Positions 34,470 through 44,089 of a stretch of DNA of 64,000 nt are shown here, piece by piece. Every line of letters begins with the position of its first letter. The first letter of the stretch is position 1. This stretch comes from Sinorhizobium garamanticum (GTDB lineage: Bacteria; Pseudomonadota; Alphaproteobacteria; Rhizobiales; Rhizobiaceae). The position numbers and the translations under genes are program-made. The stretch is from the NCBI RefSeq assembly GCF_029892065.1, contig NZ_CP120373.1, positions 2,797,001-2,861,000 of the forward strand, given 5' to 3'. The notes beneath the pieces are model-generated. The model was not told the DNA's origin and did no database searches. It saw only the letters and a program-made list of their open reading frames with translations.

Positions 34470-35261
34470 ATGAGATTTGGGTCGATCTGCGTTCTTCTTC
34501 CGTTTTTCGCACTCGCGATGAATGCTCCGGTGCATGCGGCCGATGTTCTGCCGGCGCTCGCGCCGCAGCCGCAACCCGAGGAAAGTCCGGAGGGCTGGTC
34601 CTTCTCCTTCGCTCCCTATTTCTGGATGGCCGGGCTTGAGGGAGATACCGGATTGTTCGGCCTGCCGACGGTCGAGATCGACCCGAGCTTCAGCGACATC
34701 TTTTCCGACCTCGATTTCGGTTTCATGGCGGCGGGCGATGCGAGATATGGCCGTTTCAGCATCTTCACCGATATAAACTATGTGAAGGTGTCGACAGATG
34801 AGGCCACGCCGCGCGGCATTCTCGTCGACAAGGTCAATGTGAAGTCGGAGACGTTTACCGCCCTTGTCGGCGCCGGCTATGCGGTCGTCGACGAGAGCAA
34901 CGTGCGCCTAGACGTCATCGGTGGTGCCAAGGTCTGGTCGGTCGACACGACGATCTCGCTCAGCGGCGGCATTCTGGGCGGCCGTTCCAGGAGCGACGGC
35001 GACACCTGGGTCGACGGGCTGGTCGGCCTGCGCGGCCACTATTCGTTCACGCCGGAGTGGTACGTGACCGGGTGGGGACTTGTGGGCGCCGGCGGCGCCG
35101 ACCTCGACTGGGACGTGATCGGGGCGCTCGGTTATAACGTGAACGACCGGATCTCGGCCCTTGCCGGCTATCGCGCCATGGGCGTCGACTACAGCAACGA
35201 CGGCTTCACTTACGACGTGATCCAGCACGGGCCGATCATCGGCGTGGCCATCCGGTTCTAA
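34470..35261 (+). CDS. Outer-membrane beta-barrel protein
   Basis: 263 aa from ATG 34470 (GGGGGAG upstream), with a signal peptide ending VHAAD (about residue 23). A proline-rich linker follows, then alternating amphipathic strands rich in aromatic residues (WSFSFAPYFWMAGLEGD, GFMAAGDARYGRFSIFTDIN, YSFTPEWYVTGWGLVGAG), ending in I-R-F, with Phe at the C terminus as BAM substrates require. Similar 27-kDa proteins are common in Rhizobiales; pore or structural roles are assumed. Confidence 0.85.
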   Translation: MRFGSICVLLPFFALAMNAPVHAADVLPALAPQPQPEESPEGWSFSFAPYFWMAGLEGDTGLFGLPTVEIDPSFSDIFSDLDFGFMAAGDARYGRFSIFTDINYVKVSTDEATPRGILVDKVNVKSETFTALVGAGYAVVDESNVRLDVIGGAKVWSVDTTISLSGGILGGRSRSDGDTWVDGLVGLRGHYSFTPEWYVTGWGLVGAGGADLDWDVIGALGYNVNDRISALAGYRAMGVDYSNDGFTYDVIQHGPIIGVAIRF

Positions 35262-35310
35262 TGCATGTCGCCCAAAAGTGTGCGGCGGGTTTTGGGACGA
35301 CGACATGCAT
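35261..35310. repeat. Intergenic palindromic repeat, type C copy 2
   Basis: Near-perfect inverse copy of 17053-17100: ATGCATGTCG...CGACATGCAT with inner CCCAAAA/TTTTGGG. It begins at the last base of the outer-membrane protein gene and may act as its terminator. Confidence 0.85.
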
Positions 35311-35577
35311 AAAAACAAGGACCTAAAGTGCGTCGCATGAGTCCAATTGAACGCGACGCGCTTTAGAGCATTCCAGGGAAGTTTCGTAACGGATTTTCCC
35401 AGAATCGCGCAGTTTGAAAGAGTTGCCTTCGCTGGCGGGATGCCGCATCGACGGTGCACCCTCAATCTGCGTCTTACTGCTGACGATCGCTGATTGCGGG
35501 CCGCTCAGCGGTTTCCGCCGGTATGACCCATCGCCGGAATGGGGCTGCTGCATGCTTCTTTGAATCGTAGCCGATTT

Positions 35578-35616
35578 GCGTCCTTTGCGCGTCTGACAAG
35601 ACGCGCGGCGCTGTAG
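35578..35616. repeat. RIME-like palindrome
   Basis: GCGTCCTTTG, CGCGTCTGACAAGACGCG (inner palindrome), GCGCTGTAG. Matches the unit at 33346-33389. Confidence 0.8.
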
Positions 35617-35769
35617 GGAAAAGAAGGCGGGCCCTTATAGCCGTGCGTCTTTCCAGTCGCATGAAGGCTACGGGAACCCGCCAATCTCGGCAGGTCAGCC
35701 CATTTTCAGGTGAGGCCTGAAAGCGGAGGGATTTCCTGCCGCGCGCGCTTTTATAAAGTGCGCACATTG

Positions 35770-35797
35770 CATGGCGCGCTCTTTCGAACGCGCCATG
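35770..35797. repeat. Short hairpin, copy 1, after the Gly-rich gene
   Basis: Perfect 9-bp arms CATGGCGCG/CGCGCCATG with loop CTCTTTCGAA. It lies 7 bp after the stop of the leftward repeat-protein gene. A sister hairpin with arms ATTGCGCG and loop CTCGCTCGAA is at 39258-39285. Confidence 0.75.
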
Positions 35798-35803
35798 CAT
35801 GCG

Positions 35804-37759
35804 TCAACGGTTGTCGTCGCTTTGCTCGGAATTACCGGGAATTCCGTCACCGCCGCCATTGCCTTTGCCATTATTGGCTTGCCCGCCTTCACCTGCGCCG
35901 TTGTCGCCGCCTTTGCCGGGTGCCTCGCCCTTACCGGGCGCCTTGTTATCACCTTTGCCGGGTGTCTTGTCGCCAGCCTTGTCCTTACCCTTGGCGCCGG
36001 CCTTGTCCTTCTTCTTGCCGTCGGCTTTGTCCTTGCCCTTGCCGCCGGCCTTGTCCTTCTTCTTGCCGTCGGCTTTGTCCTTGCCCTTGCCGCCGGCCTT
36101 GTCCTTCTTCTTGCCGCCAGCCTTGTCCTTGCCCTTGCCGTCGGCTTTATCCTTGCCCTTGGCGCCAGCCTTGTCCTTGCTCTTGCCCTCGGCTTTATCC
36201 TTGCCCTTGGCGCCAGCCTTGTCCTTGCTCTTGCCCTCGGCCTTATCCTTGTTCTTGCCGCCGGCCTTGCCTTTGTCGCCGCCCTTGTCGTCGTTGCCGC
36301 CACCGCCTTCGTTGCCGCCACCGCCTTCGTTGCCGCCGCCGCCTTCGTTGCCGCCACCGCCGTTGCCGCCGCCCTCGTTGCCGCCACCTTCATGGCCGCC
36401 GCCGCCGTTGCCGCCGCCCTCGTTGCCGCCACCTTCATGGCCGCCGCCGCCGTTGCCGCCGCCCTCGTTGCCGCCACCTTCATGGCCGCCACCGCCTTCG
36501 TTGCCGCCACCCTCGTTGCCGCCGCCTTCGTTGCCGCCACCGCCGTTGCCGCCGCCCTCGTTGCCGCCACCTTCATGGCCGCCGCCGCCGTTGCCGCCGC
36601 CCTCGTTGCCGCCACCTTCATGGCCGCCGCCGCCGTTGCCGCCGCCCTCGTTGCCGCCACCTTCATGGCCGCCGCCGCCGTTGCCGCCGCCCTCGTTGCC
36701 GCCACCTTCATGGCCGCCGCCGCCGTTGCCGCCGCCCTCGTTGCCGCCACCTTCATGGCCGCCGCCGCCGTTGCCGCCGCCCTCGTTGCCGCCACCTTCA
36801 TGGCCGCCGCCGCCGTTGCCGCCGCCCTCGTTGCCGCCACCTTCATGGCCGCCGCCGCCGTTGCCGCCGCCCTCGTTGCCGCCACCTTCATGGCCGCCGC
36901 CGCCGTTGCCGCCGCCCTCGTTGCCGCCACCTTCATGGCCGCCACCGCCTTCGTTGCCGCCACCCTCGTTGCCGCCGCCTTCGTTGCCGCCACCGCCGTT
37001 GCCGCCGCCCTCGTTGCCGCCGCCCTCGTTGCCGCCACCTTCGTTGCCGCCACCTTCGTTGCCGCCGCCGCCTTCGTTGCCGCCGCCGCCTTCGTTGCCG
37101 CCGCCGCCCTCGTTGCCGCCGCCGCCTTCATTGCCGCCGCCACCGCCGTTACCACCGCCGCCTTCATTGCCGCCGCCGCCGTTGCCGCCGCCGCCTTCGT
37201 TGCCGCCGCCGCCGCCGCCGTTACCGCCGCCGCCGTTGCCGCCACCGCCGTTACCACCGCCGCCGTTTCCGCCGCCGCCGCTGCCGCCACCGCCGTTTCC
37301 GCTGCCGCCACCGCCGTTGCTGCCACCGCCGTTCCCGCCGCCGCCACCGTTGCCGCCATCGTCAGGAGGGGGAGGGCTGCTGCCGCCGCCACCGCCACCG
37401 CCGGTACCACCGCCACCGCCAGTGCCACCGCTACCGCCGCTGCCGCCACTGCCTTTTCCACCGCCACCGCCTTTGTGCGGGCTGGCATCACTGCGCTCGT
37501 CTCCGCCCGTCGAGGCACCCTTTATGGTTGCTGTCGACAAGGGAGGGCACATTTTGATCTGTGCTGGCGTGAGGATTTTCGAGCGGTTGAGCGCTACGCA
37601 GCAGGCCGCGAAGTTATCTTCAGTCAGCGGGCTGCATTGGTTTGCAGTCATACGCTGTCGCTGTACTGCGTTAGCGTCTGTTGTGAGGACTACTGATGTT
37701 ATTGATGCTGTTGAAAGAATAAAGAAAATATTTAATACGGATTTGTTTAACTGAGGCAT
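35804..37759 (-). CDS. Large secreted Gly/Asn/Glu-repeat and Lys-repeat protein
   Basis: 651 aa from ATG 37759 (GGAG eight bases upstream). Signal peptide to about residue 31 (TTDANA). Residues 32-95 are a non-repetitive region with cysteines (NQCSPL, AACCVAL, KMCPPL). Residues 95-485 are low complexity, GGGN/NEGGG/HEGGG, including twelve copies of a 15-residue unit HEGGGNEGGGNGGGG in runs of nine and three. From about 495 to 600 come KDKAGGKGKDKADGK-type lysine repeats, and the acidic tail ends GNSEQSDDNR. No family is recognised. An extracellular matrix or surface filament role is inferred. The neighbouring gene 200 bp upstream, divergent, encodes a transglutaminase-like peptidase. Confidence 0.8.
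   Translation of the reverse strand: MPQLNKSVLNIFFILSTASITSVVLTTDANAVQRQRMTANQCSPLTEDNFAACCVALNRSKILTPAQIKMCPPLSTATIKGASTGGDERSDASPHKGGGGGKGSGGSGGSGGTGGGGGTGGGGGGGSSPPPPDDGGNGGGGGNGGGSNGGGGSGNGGGGSGGGGNGGGGNGGGGNGGGGNGGGGGGNEGGGGNGGGGNEGGGGNGGGGGNEGGGGNEGGGGNEGGGGNEGGGGNEGGGNEGGGNEGGGNEGGGNGGGGNEGGGNEGGGNEGGGGHEGGGNEGGGNGGGGHEGGGNEGGGNGGGGHEGGGNEGGGNGGGGHEGGGNEGGGNGGGGHEGGGNEGGGNGGGGHEGGGNEGGGNGGGGHEGGGNEGGGNGGGGHEGGGNEGGGNGGGGHEGGGNEGGGNGGGGNEGGGNEGGGNEGGGGHEGGGNEGGGNGGGGHEGGGNEGGGNGGGGHEGGGNEGGGNGGGGNEGGGGNEGGGGNEGGGGNDDKGGDKGKAGGKNKDKAEGKSKDKAGAKGKDKAEGKSKDKAGAKGKDKADGKGKDKAGGKKKDKAGGKGKDKADGKKKDKAGGKGKDKADGKKKDKAGAKGKDKAGDKTPGKGDNKAPGKGEAPGKGGDNGAGEGGQANNGKGNGGGDGIPGNSEQSDDNR
36381..36950. 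repeat. 45-bp tandem repeats in the Gly-rich gene
   Basis: A 45-bp unit, almost identical at nucleotide level, encodes the 15-residue HEGGGNEGGGNGGGG. Counting the HE codons gives three copies at about 36381-36490 and nine between about 36570 and 36940, the runs being separated by a shorter NEGGG spacer that itself recurs after the second run. The near identity implies recent expansion and likely length variation between strains. Confidence 0.9.
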
Positions 37760-37956
37760 TACGCAACTCCTACAAATAAATATTTCAAAAAAAGTAATAA
37801 ATAATTCGCGTAAAGCGCGAGGTGGTCAAGTTACGAATTATTAGTAGTACGGCCACAACATCGCCCAATTTTGGGTTAATCAACCTTGAGTTAATCCCCA
37901 TTAGTTATGCGTAGTTTGACACGGGAGCGTTACGCCCGCCGTTAGAGGTCATTTTC

Positions 37957-38523
37957 ATGAAATATTTCATCGCGCAGATCGCATCTCTCTTGCTGTTTAT
38001 GATCCCGCAGGTGGCCGATGCCGGCACGACGATGAGGACCGGCGGCAAGGCTTTCGCGCCACCGGCTTTCGCCTCGTTCTGCACGCGCGAGCCGCGCTTG
38101 TGCAGCACGGGCGGCGGAAGCAAGATGGTCGTCCTGCACCCGGAAAAGGCGAGTGAGCTGCAACAGATCAACCGCGCGGTCAATGCGCGCATCAGGGAGC
38201 GGAGCGATCTGGCAAATGTCGGCCAGGACGACGATTGGCGCGTGCCCACGGCCTACGGCGACTGCGAGGATTTCGCCATCCTGAAGAAGCGGGAATTGCT
38301 CAAGCGCGGCTGGCCAGCCTCGGCGCTGCTCTTGACGGTCGCCCGCTATCGCGGCGAGGGGCACACGGTGCTGACCGTGCGCACCAGCGAGGGCGACCTC
38401 GTGCTCGACAATATGACCAATTCGGTTCGCGACTGGTCGAGGACCCCTTATAATTATTTCGCCCGCCAGTCTCAATCGAACGGCCGGCGCTGGGAACTGA
38501 TCGGCGGCGCGCAGCGGATCTGA
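37957..38523 (+). CDS. Bacterial transglutaminase-like cysteine peptidase (BTLCP, PF06035)
   Basis: 188 aa with a signal peptide (cleavage near VADAG, residue 22). Catalytic triad residues are visible in order: Cys103 (AYGDCEDFA), His136 (GEGHTVLTV) and Asp151 (LVLDNMTN). LapG, the protease that releases the giant adhesin LapA, belongs to this family, but rhizobia carry many members of unknown substrate. It is divergent from the secreted 651-aa repeat protein, so a role in processing or cross-linking that protein is a testable guess. The usual LapD partner is not near. Confidence 0.9.
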   Translation: MKYFIAQIASLLLFMIPQVADAGTTMRTGGKAFAPPAFASFCTREPRLCSTGGGSKMVVLHPEKASELQQINRAVNARIRERSDLANVGQDDDWRVPTAYGDCEDFAILKKRELLKRGWPASALLLTVARYRGEGHTVLTVRTSEGDLVLDNMTNSVRDWSRTPYNYFARQSQSNGRRWELIGGAQRI

Positions 38524-38550
38524 GCGGCGGCCGCTGAAACAATTCAAGGT

Positions 38551-38595
38551 GCTGCAGCGACCTTTGCGCGCCCGATCGGACGCGCGGTGGTGCAG
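38551..38595. repeat. RIME-like palindrome
   Basis: GCTGCAGCGACCTTTG, then CGCGCCCGATCGGACGCGCG, then GTGGTGCAG. Variant of the unit at 33346-33389, lying after the peptidase gene. Confidence 0.75.
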
Positions 38596-38700
38596 ACGGC
38601 TCCGACCGTGAGATGCAGGCGCGCAAACGCCAGTCGCGGCGCCGTCTTTCAGGCGCGCAACGATGTCCTTCAATACCTCGAAGGCCGCGCCTTCTCGCGG

Positions 38701-39144
38701 CTATCTTCGTACAGCGACGACCTGTCTTCGGCTGAACTGCGACAACTGAACACGCCCTGATTGGTTGCCGCCGATCAGTTGTGCGGTCGACTTCGACAGG
38801 GCGGAGAGGATCCCGACATGATAGCCGCGACCGGTGCGCACGACGATGACGTCGCCTGGACGCGCGTAGGCGAGGCGCACGGGTGCACCGAAGCGCAGCC
38901 AGGAGCTTGCGAAGCTATAGGCTTTCGGCGGCTGTCGGCCGGCCTTCCGAGCAATCATGCCCATAAAATGGCCGCACCATGGCGTGCGGGCGGGGTTTAT
39001 GCCGAGGGCGGCGCGCAGCCGCCTGTTGTTCTTGACTTCATGCAGTCCGGTAAATTGCTGGGCCTGGGCCAACATGCCGGCGGTAGCCGTGTCCGGCATT
39101 GTAAAGGCGACATATATTGCGGCGAGAAACGCTAGAACCTTCAT
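38701..39144 (-). CDS. TIGR02594-family CHAP/NlpC-like secreted protein
   Basis: 147 aa from ATG 39144 (AAGGAGACT upstream), signal peptide ending TATAG (about residue 23). Cys57 (RTPWCGHFMG) and His109 (GRGYHVGIL) are the expected catalytic pair of the papain-like NlpC/P60/CHAP fold. LHEVKNNRRLRAALGI and ARPGDVIVV also match the TIGR02594 pattern. Likely a peptidoglycan amidase or endopeptidase in the periplasm. It reads leftward toward the BTLCP gene. Confidence 0.88.
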   Translation of the reverse strand: MKVLAFLAAIYVAFTMPDTATAGMLAQAQQFTGLHEVKNNRRLRAALGINPARTPWCGHFMGMIARKAGRQPPKAYSFASSWLRFGAPVRLAYARPGDVIVVRTGRGYHVGILSALSKSTAQLIGGNQSGRVQLSQFSRRQVVAVRR

Positions 39145-39659
39145 GGCTTGAGTCTCCTTGCCATTTTTCGGTGTGCGTTCACTGCTAAGAGCCATCCGCC
39201 TCTAGGCGGACATGCTGAAAGCGAGTAAAATGCTTTTGAATCAAAGCACTAGAACGCCATTGCGCGCTCGCTCGAACGCGCAATAATCCACCTTCGGGCT
39301 CGGCCAAGCCGAGTCCGCTTTTGACCCTGTTTCTCTATCCAGCGCGCAGAACGGTGACGTTCCCGTATTGCGTTGAACGCTGCAACACGGCCCCAACAGG
39401 CGGGCGAACCAAGAGGTTCTGGCCCAACTCTAACGAAACAAATATTCGGTATTCCCCTGCCATCCGCTGGATAGCGAGCGGACTTTGCCGGCTGCGTGAA
39501 GCAAAATTGTGGCAATGGCTCTATTCGCGCCATTTCTCCGCGTCACGGGCTCAATAGGGCCTGCCGTGGGCGGCCGCAGCGGATCTATCCAGGATTGCGT
39601 CGGCCTGTCCCGGCACCCGGATATGTGTTACTCATTTCCGATTGTTCGGGAGCGCGGCC
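39145..39659. other. Intergenic region between divergent genes
   Basis: 515 bp between the TIGR02594 gene (-) and the SGNH hydrolase (+). It contains the hairpin at 39258-39285. The rest has scattered stops in all frames and no ribosome site until GGGAG near 39648. Nothing else is recognised. Confidence 0.4.
39258..39285. repeat. Short hairpin, copy 2
   Basis: Arms ATTGCGCG/CGCGCAAT around CTCGCTCGAA. It is related in arms and loop to the hairpin at 35770-35797, which suggests a small repeat family distinct from the RIME units. Confidence 0.65.
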
Positions 39660-40625
39660 ATGGAAAGCGCGAAGGGGAAACCAGCCCGCAAGACCGGCGG
39701 CAAGACCGCCGAGGCGAGGGTGAGTGAGGGCAGCCGGAAGGCGACCAAGGACGAGGCCGGCACCGCCTCGGTTTTCCTCGAGAAAGACCCCGGGATCTGC
39801 CTCGTCTACCACGTCAAGGATGCGCAGGGCCGTTATCTTACGGACGAACAGGCCGTGCGCGCGCTGCAGTCTTCGGCATTGCCGGCAGACACGATGGTCG
39901 CGCGCAAGGCAAGCGGCATCCGCATCTGCGCGGACGGCGATTCCTGGATCAATATCCTCTGGCCGCTATCGGCGCTGGCGGGTTACGCACCGACATTCTT
40001 CGATGTCCTCGAGGGACGCTACTACGCCCAGAACGTCGCCTATCCGGGTGATACCTTCGAGCAGATGCGGCAGAAGAAGGATTACCGCCAGCTGGTGAAA
40101 TCCGCCTCATTCGACTTCTTCATCTTTTCGGGTGGCGGCAACGACATCCTCGGCGGTGGCGCCCTGACGGAGCTGCTGCGGCCGAGGACCTCCGGCATGC
40201 CCGGCGATCCAAGAAGCTTTCTCCGCCTGGATGTCCTGGACCGCAAGGTGCGGTCGCTCGAGGAAGGCTATAACGAGATCGCGCGCGACGTCGCGATTCT
40301 GTCGTGCCCGAAGCGGACGCAGATGCTGGTCCATGGCTACGACGTTCCGAAGCCGGTGGCGAACGGCCCGTGGCTCGGCCAGCCCTTCACCCGCCGCGGC
40401 TTCAGCCTGACGGGCGACGGCGTGCTGATCGAAGGGATTCTCACCTATCTCGTTGACCGTCTCTACGACATGCTCGAGCGGATCGAGCGCGCCCAGGACA
40501 ATGTCACCGTCGTCCGCCTGAAGGACGTCGTGCAGGGGCGGTGGAACGATGAACTTCACCCGCGGAAGGTAGCGTCGCAGGACCTGGCGCAGAAGTTCGT
40601 CTCGGTGATGGAGCCTTCGGTGTGA
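39660..40625 (+). CDS. SGNH/GDSL hydrolase
   Basis: 321 aa from ATG 39660. The first 35 residues are Lys/Ala-rich and not a signal peptide. Block I is ADGDSWINI (Ser95), block III GGGNDI (Asn161) and block V WNDELHP (Asp297, His300), so the catalytic set is complete. Probably an esterase or acyl hydrolase; the substrate cannot be told from sequence. It converges with macB, 30 bp apart. Confidence 0.88.
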   Translation: MESAKGKPARKTGGKTAEARVSEGSRKATKDEAGTASVFLEKDPGICLVYHVKDAQGRYLTDEQAVRALQSSALPADTMVARKASGIRICADGDSWINILWPLSALAGYAPTFFDVLEGRYYAQNVAYPGDTFEQMRQKKDYRQLVKSASFDFFIFSGGGNDILGGGALTELLRPRTSGMPGDPRSFLRLDVLDRKVRSLEEGYNEIARDVAILSCPKRTQMLVHGYDVPKPVANGPWLGQPFTRRGFSLTGDGVLIEGILTYLVDRLYDMLERIERAQDNVTVVRLKDVVQGRWNDELHPRKVASQDLAQKFVSVMEPSV

Positions 40626-40655
40626 TACGGGGCTGCTGCGCCGCGCTCATCCGCA

Positions 40656-42599
40656 TTAGTCCGCGCTGAGCGCCACCGCTGGCTGCAGCCGCGACGCGTT
40701 TCTGGCTGGCAGGTAGCCGAAGAGCAAGCCGGTGAGGAATGAACAGGCAAAGGCGAGGGCCACTGGCCCACCAGTGAAGCTCACCGGCATGCCGAAGGTC
40801 TTTGCGAGAGCGCCGGTTCCGAGGCCCGCAACGACGCCGATCGCGCCGCCGATCGCAGAGACTACCAGCGCCTCCACAAGGAACTGAACGAGGATGTCGC
40901 GCTGGCGGGCTCCGGTGGCCATGCGCACGCCGATCTCGCGGGTTCGCTCGCTGACACTCACCAGCATGATGTTCATGACGCCGATGCCGCCAACCAGCAG
41001 CGAAATCGCCGCGACCGAGCCGAGGAAGAGTTTCAAGGTGTTCGATGTGTCGGTGAAGGCCTCCCGCACCGACGACATGTTGGTGATCTGCGTATCCTCC
41101 CTCTTGTGGCGTTCGTTGAGCAACGCCTGTATCCGCTCCTGCGTCAGGTCGATCGCCGAGGCGTCCTCGACCTTGATGGTGATGGTGCGGATGTTGCGCT
41201 GGCCGAAGATGCGCATGCTGCCTGTGGTGAGCGGCACGAGCACAACGTCGTCCTGATCGTTGCCGCCGGCGCTCGCGCCCTTTTCGTTCATAACGCCGAT
41301 CACCTGGAAGGGGATCTTGTTGACGAGCACGTATTGGCCGATCGGATCGGAGCCGTCCGCAAACAGGGTTTTGACCACGGTCTGCCCGAGAACCGCGACG
41401 GGCGCATAGCCTTCCATGTCGTTGCGGTTAATGAACTCGCCGCGGCCGATGCTCCAGGATTTCGCCTCGGTGAATTGCGGCGCCGTGCCGTTGGCCGTCG
41501 TCTGATAGTCGATATTGCCGCGCCGGAGCGTCACCGTCGTCGTCATTTCCGGCACGGCGAAGGCGACATTCGGCACTCCGAGAATTGCGTCGGCATCTGC
41601 GGGCACCAGCGTGACGTTGCTTCCTCCCGCGCTGCCGCGGAAATTGGCCATGCTCGGGCGCACCAGCAGAAGATCCGAGCCCATCGAGGAAATGCGGCTG
41701 AGCACGAAATCCTGCGCACCGGTGCCGATCGCCAACATGGCGACGACCGAGCCGACGCCGATGACGATGCCGAGCAGCGTCAGGATCGTGCGGAAGAGAT
41801 TGGCGCGCAGCGCCCGCATCGCCATCTTCACCGCTTCGGAGACATCCGCAATCGCGGCGAAACCCTCGCGCGTGCGCTGGGCGAGGCCGACCGCCGCGTC
41901 CGGATTGCTGCGGCCCTTCTTGGTGCGATCGGCAATGATGCGCCCGTCGCGGATCTCAATCAGCCGGTCAGCCTGTTCGGCGACCTCCCGCGAGTGGGTG
42001 ATCACGATCACCGTGTGGCCGTCCTCGTTCATTTCGCGCAGGAGCGCCAGCACCTCCTCGCCGCTCTGGCTGTCGAGCGCGCCGGTCGGCTCGTCGGCAA
42101 GGATGACGCGGCCGCCGTTCATCAGAGCGCGTGCAATCGAGACGCGCTGCTGCTGGCCGCCGGAAAGCTGGCTTGGCCGATGATCGAGCCGGTCACCCAG
42201 CTTCAGGGATTCGAGAAGCGCCTGCGCGCGCTTATGCCGGTCCTGTGCGGACACGCCGGCATAGACCGCGGGCACTTCGACGTTCTCCTGCGCGCTCGCA
42301 GTCGGGATCAGATTGTAGGCCTGGAAGACGAAGCCGAAGGTGCGGCGGCGCAGCGCCGCGAGCTCGTCGCCATTAAAACCGGAAACCTTTTCGCCGTCGA
42401 TCAGGTAGTCGCCCGAGGTCGGCTGATCGAGGCAGCCGAGAATGTTCATCAGCGTCGATTTGCCCGAGCCGGACTGGCCGATGATCGCGACGAATTCGCC
42501 GGCCTCTATGTCGAGCGAGATATTATGCAAGACCTCGACGGCGAGATCGCCGTTGAAAAAAGTCTTGCTGAGATCCTTGAGCGAGATGAGGGCGGCCAT
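40656..42599 (-). CDS. macB: MacB-type ABC transporter ATPase/permease
   Basis: 647 aa. Residues 1-225 are the ATPase: Walker [11 protein letters not shown]-loop FQAYNLIP, signature LSGGQQQRV, Walker [14 protein letters not shown]-loop VITHS. The C-terminal MacB part has one membrane helix ([18 protein letters not shown]), a periplasmic domain of about 220 residues, and three final helices. With the adaptor gene 8 bp upstream it forms a tripartite mechanotransmission exporter for peptides, toxins or siderophores. No TolC-type gene is in the window. Confidence 0.95.
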   Translation of the reverse strand: MAALISLKDLSKTFFNGDLAVEVLHNISLDIEAGEFVAIIGQSGSGKSTLMNILGCLDQPTSGDYLIDGEKVSGFNGDELAALRRRTFGFVFQAYNLIPTASAQENVEVPAVYAGVSAQDRHKRAQALLESLKLGDRLDHRPSQLSGGQQQRVSIARALMNGGRVILADEPTGALDSQSGEEVLALLREMNEDGHTVIVITHSREVAEQADRLIEIRDGRIIADRTKKGRSNPDAAVGLAQRTREGFAAIADVSEAVKMAMRALRANLFRTILTLLGIVIGVGSVVAMLAIGTGAQDFVLSRISSMGSDLLLVRPSMANFRGSAGGSNVTLVPADADAILGVPNVAFAVPEMTTTVTLRRGNIDYQTTANGTAPQFTEAKSWSIGRGEFINRNDMEGYAPVAVLGQTVVKTLFADGSDPIGQYVLVNKIPFQVIGVMNEKGASAGGNDQDDVVLVPLTTGSMRIFGQRNIRTITIKVEDASAIDLTQERIQALLNERHKREDTQITNMSSVREAFTDTSNTLKLFLGSVAAISLLVGGIGVMNIMLVSVSERTREIGVRMATGARQRDILVQFLVEALVVSAIGGAIGVVAGLGTGALAKTFGMPVSFTGGPVALAFACSFLTGLLFGYLPARNASRLQPAVALSAD

Positions 42600-42607
42600 C
42601 GGCGTGC

Positions 42608-43927
42608 TCAGAACATCCGCGGCATGCGCAGGCCGCGGAGTGAGCGGGTATTGCGCATGCTGTTGCCGGTGGAAGCCGACGCCGTATCGACGACGACGCG
42701 CTCGCCTTCCTCGAGGCCGTGGACGATTTCGGCGCTGACGCGGTTGCGGATACCGACCTCGACCTCGCGGGTCTCCGTCGCGCCCGAAGGCCTAACGACC
42801 GTCACTTCCGTTTTCGACGGTGTGCCCGGCGCGCGCTCGCCATTGGTTTTGATCGCTGCGCTCGGGACGACGAGCACGTCCTTGGCGGCGGCTTGAACGA
42901 AGAAGACCTGCGCGCTCATCGACATCATCAGTTCGCCGGTCGGGTTCGGAACATCGAAGAGGGCGTAATAGAGGACGACGTTGTTTGCCGTGTCCGGCAT
43001 CGGCTCAATCTGGCGCAACTTGCCGGTGAAGCGTCTGCCCGGCTGGCCGAGCAGGGAGAAATAGGCGTCCATGCCGATCTTCAGCTTGCCGACATCGGCC
43101 TCGGAGACCTGGGCCTTGACCGTCATCGTCGAAAGATCGGCAATGGTGACGATCGTCGGCGCAGTCTGATTGGCGTTGAGCGTCTGGCCTTCCTTGGCAG
43201 GGTTGGCGACGATCGTGCCGGCCATCGGCGCATAGATCTTGGTGTAGCCGAGATCGACCTTGTCGCCGGCAAGCGCAGCCTGCTGCTTGCGGATCTGCGC
43301 CTCGATCGCGTGCACGTCGGCGCTCGCAGCCACATGGTCGGCCACGGCCTGCTCAAGTGTCGCTTGCGAGACGCTGTTGCTGGCGACCAGATTGCGCTGA
43401 CGCTCGATATTCGCCTGTTTCAGAACGAGCTGCGCCTTTTTCGACACGAGCTGCGCCTCGAGATTGGCGAGTTCGGCCTGATCGATCTCGATCCTGTTCT
43501 CGATGGTGGCCGGATCGATCTCGGCGACAAGCTGATTCTGCTCGACCTTGTCGCCGATCTGGACATGTAGCGACTTCAACTGACCGGACACCTGTGCGCC
43601 GGCATCGACGGATTTGATCGCGTGGAGAGTGCCGACAGCAGTCACGCTGCTTTCGATATCGGCGCGCGTGACGACCTCCGTGATCATCGTCGCGGCCGGC
43701 TGCGAGCCGTATTGGCTCCAGGCGTAATAGCCTCCGCCGAGAACGGAAAGGATGACAGGGGCGGCGACCCAAAGGCGCGAGCGGCGCTTCTTTCGAGGCG
43801 GCGCCGGCGCAGGAATGACGGTCACGTTGGGCGGCGCCAAACTGCGCGCCGTCACGTCTTCCCTCGTCTGGGCCGTTTTTCCCATGCGCGTGCTCAGCTT
43901 GCTCCCCGATCGGGCGATGTGTGTCAT
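42608..43927 (-). CDS. macA: MacA-type periplasmic adaptor protein
   Basis: 439 aa if ATG 43927 is used; ATG 43885 is the other likely start, and neither has a strong ribosome site. One N-terminal membrane helix ([19 protein letters not shown], near 51-69). Then HlyD family parts: lipoyl half [20 protein letters not shown], a coiled-coil hairpin (about 125-210), and the barrel with [18 protein letters not shown]. It links MacB to an outer-membrane channel. The first gene of the macAB operon. Confidence 0.93.
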   Translation of the reverse strand: MTHIARSGSKLSTRMGKTAQTREDVTARSLAPPNVTVIPAPAPPRKKRRSRLWVAAPVILSVLGGGYYAWSQYGSQPAATMITEVVTRADIESSVTAVGTLHAIKSVDAGAQVSGQLKSLHVQIGDKVEQNQLVAEIDPATIENRIEIDQAELANLEAQLVSKKAQLVLKQANIERQRNLVASNSVSQATLEQAVADHVAASADVHAIEAQIRKQQAALAGDKVDLGYTKIYAPMAGTIVANPAKEGQTLNANQTAPTIVTIADLSTMTVKAQVSEADVGKLKIGMDAYFSLLGQPGRRFTGKLRQIEPMPDTANNVVLYYALFDVPNPTGELMMSMSAQVFFVQAAAKDVLVVPSAAIKTNGERAPGTPSKTEVTVVRPSGATETREVEVGIRNRVSAEIVHGLEEGERVVVDTASASTGNSMRNTRSLRGLRMPRMF

Positions 43928-44089
43928 TAAGATAAAGGTGAACGCGACCAGCGAAAAGCATTGAGATCATTATATTTTTGTAATGTGCGCCGGGGAGGGC
44001 ACGGCAGGACGGTGTGGCGGGCTCCGCCCGAGGCGGAAAGCTTATTTCGGCCAGCAGCTTAGGTCCGCCCCCGGAGCGCACGATCGAAA

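Larger units (their letters stand above)
35311..35803. other. Intergenic region rich in repeats
   Basis: 493 bp without a supported gene. It holds a palindrome with arms AAAGTGCGTC/GACGCGCTTT near 35324-35364 (imperfect), a RIME-like unit at 35578-35616 and a hairpin at 35770-35797. Reading frames here have no ribosome site and follow the repeats. Confidence 0.5.

Noticed and set aside
36381..36950. CRISPR-like regular spacing
   Set aside because: The 45-bp period has no unique spacers; it is a coding tandem repeat.
35710..37754. Three long rightward reading frames (615-651 codons) opposite the Gly-rich gene
   Set aside because: They are by-products of the GC-rich tandem repeats: arginine-, alanine- or proline-only proteins with no ribosome site or signal peptide. 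The leftward frame has a signal peptide, an RBS and a non-repetitive N-terminal region.
41106..42896. 596-codon rightward frame opposite macB
   Set aside because: Antisense shadow; His/Arg/Asp-rich with no fold signature, while macB motifs are complete.
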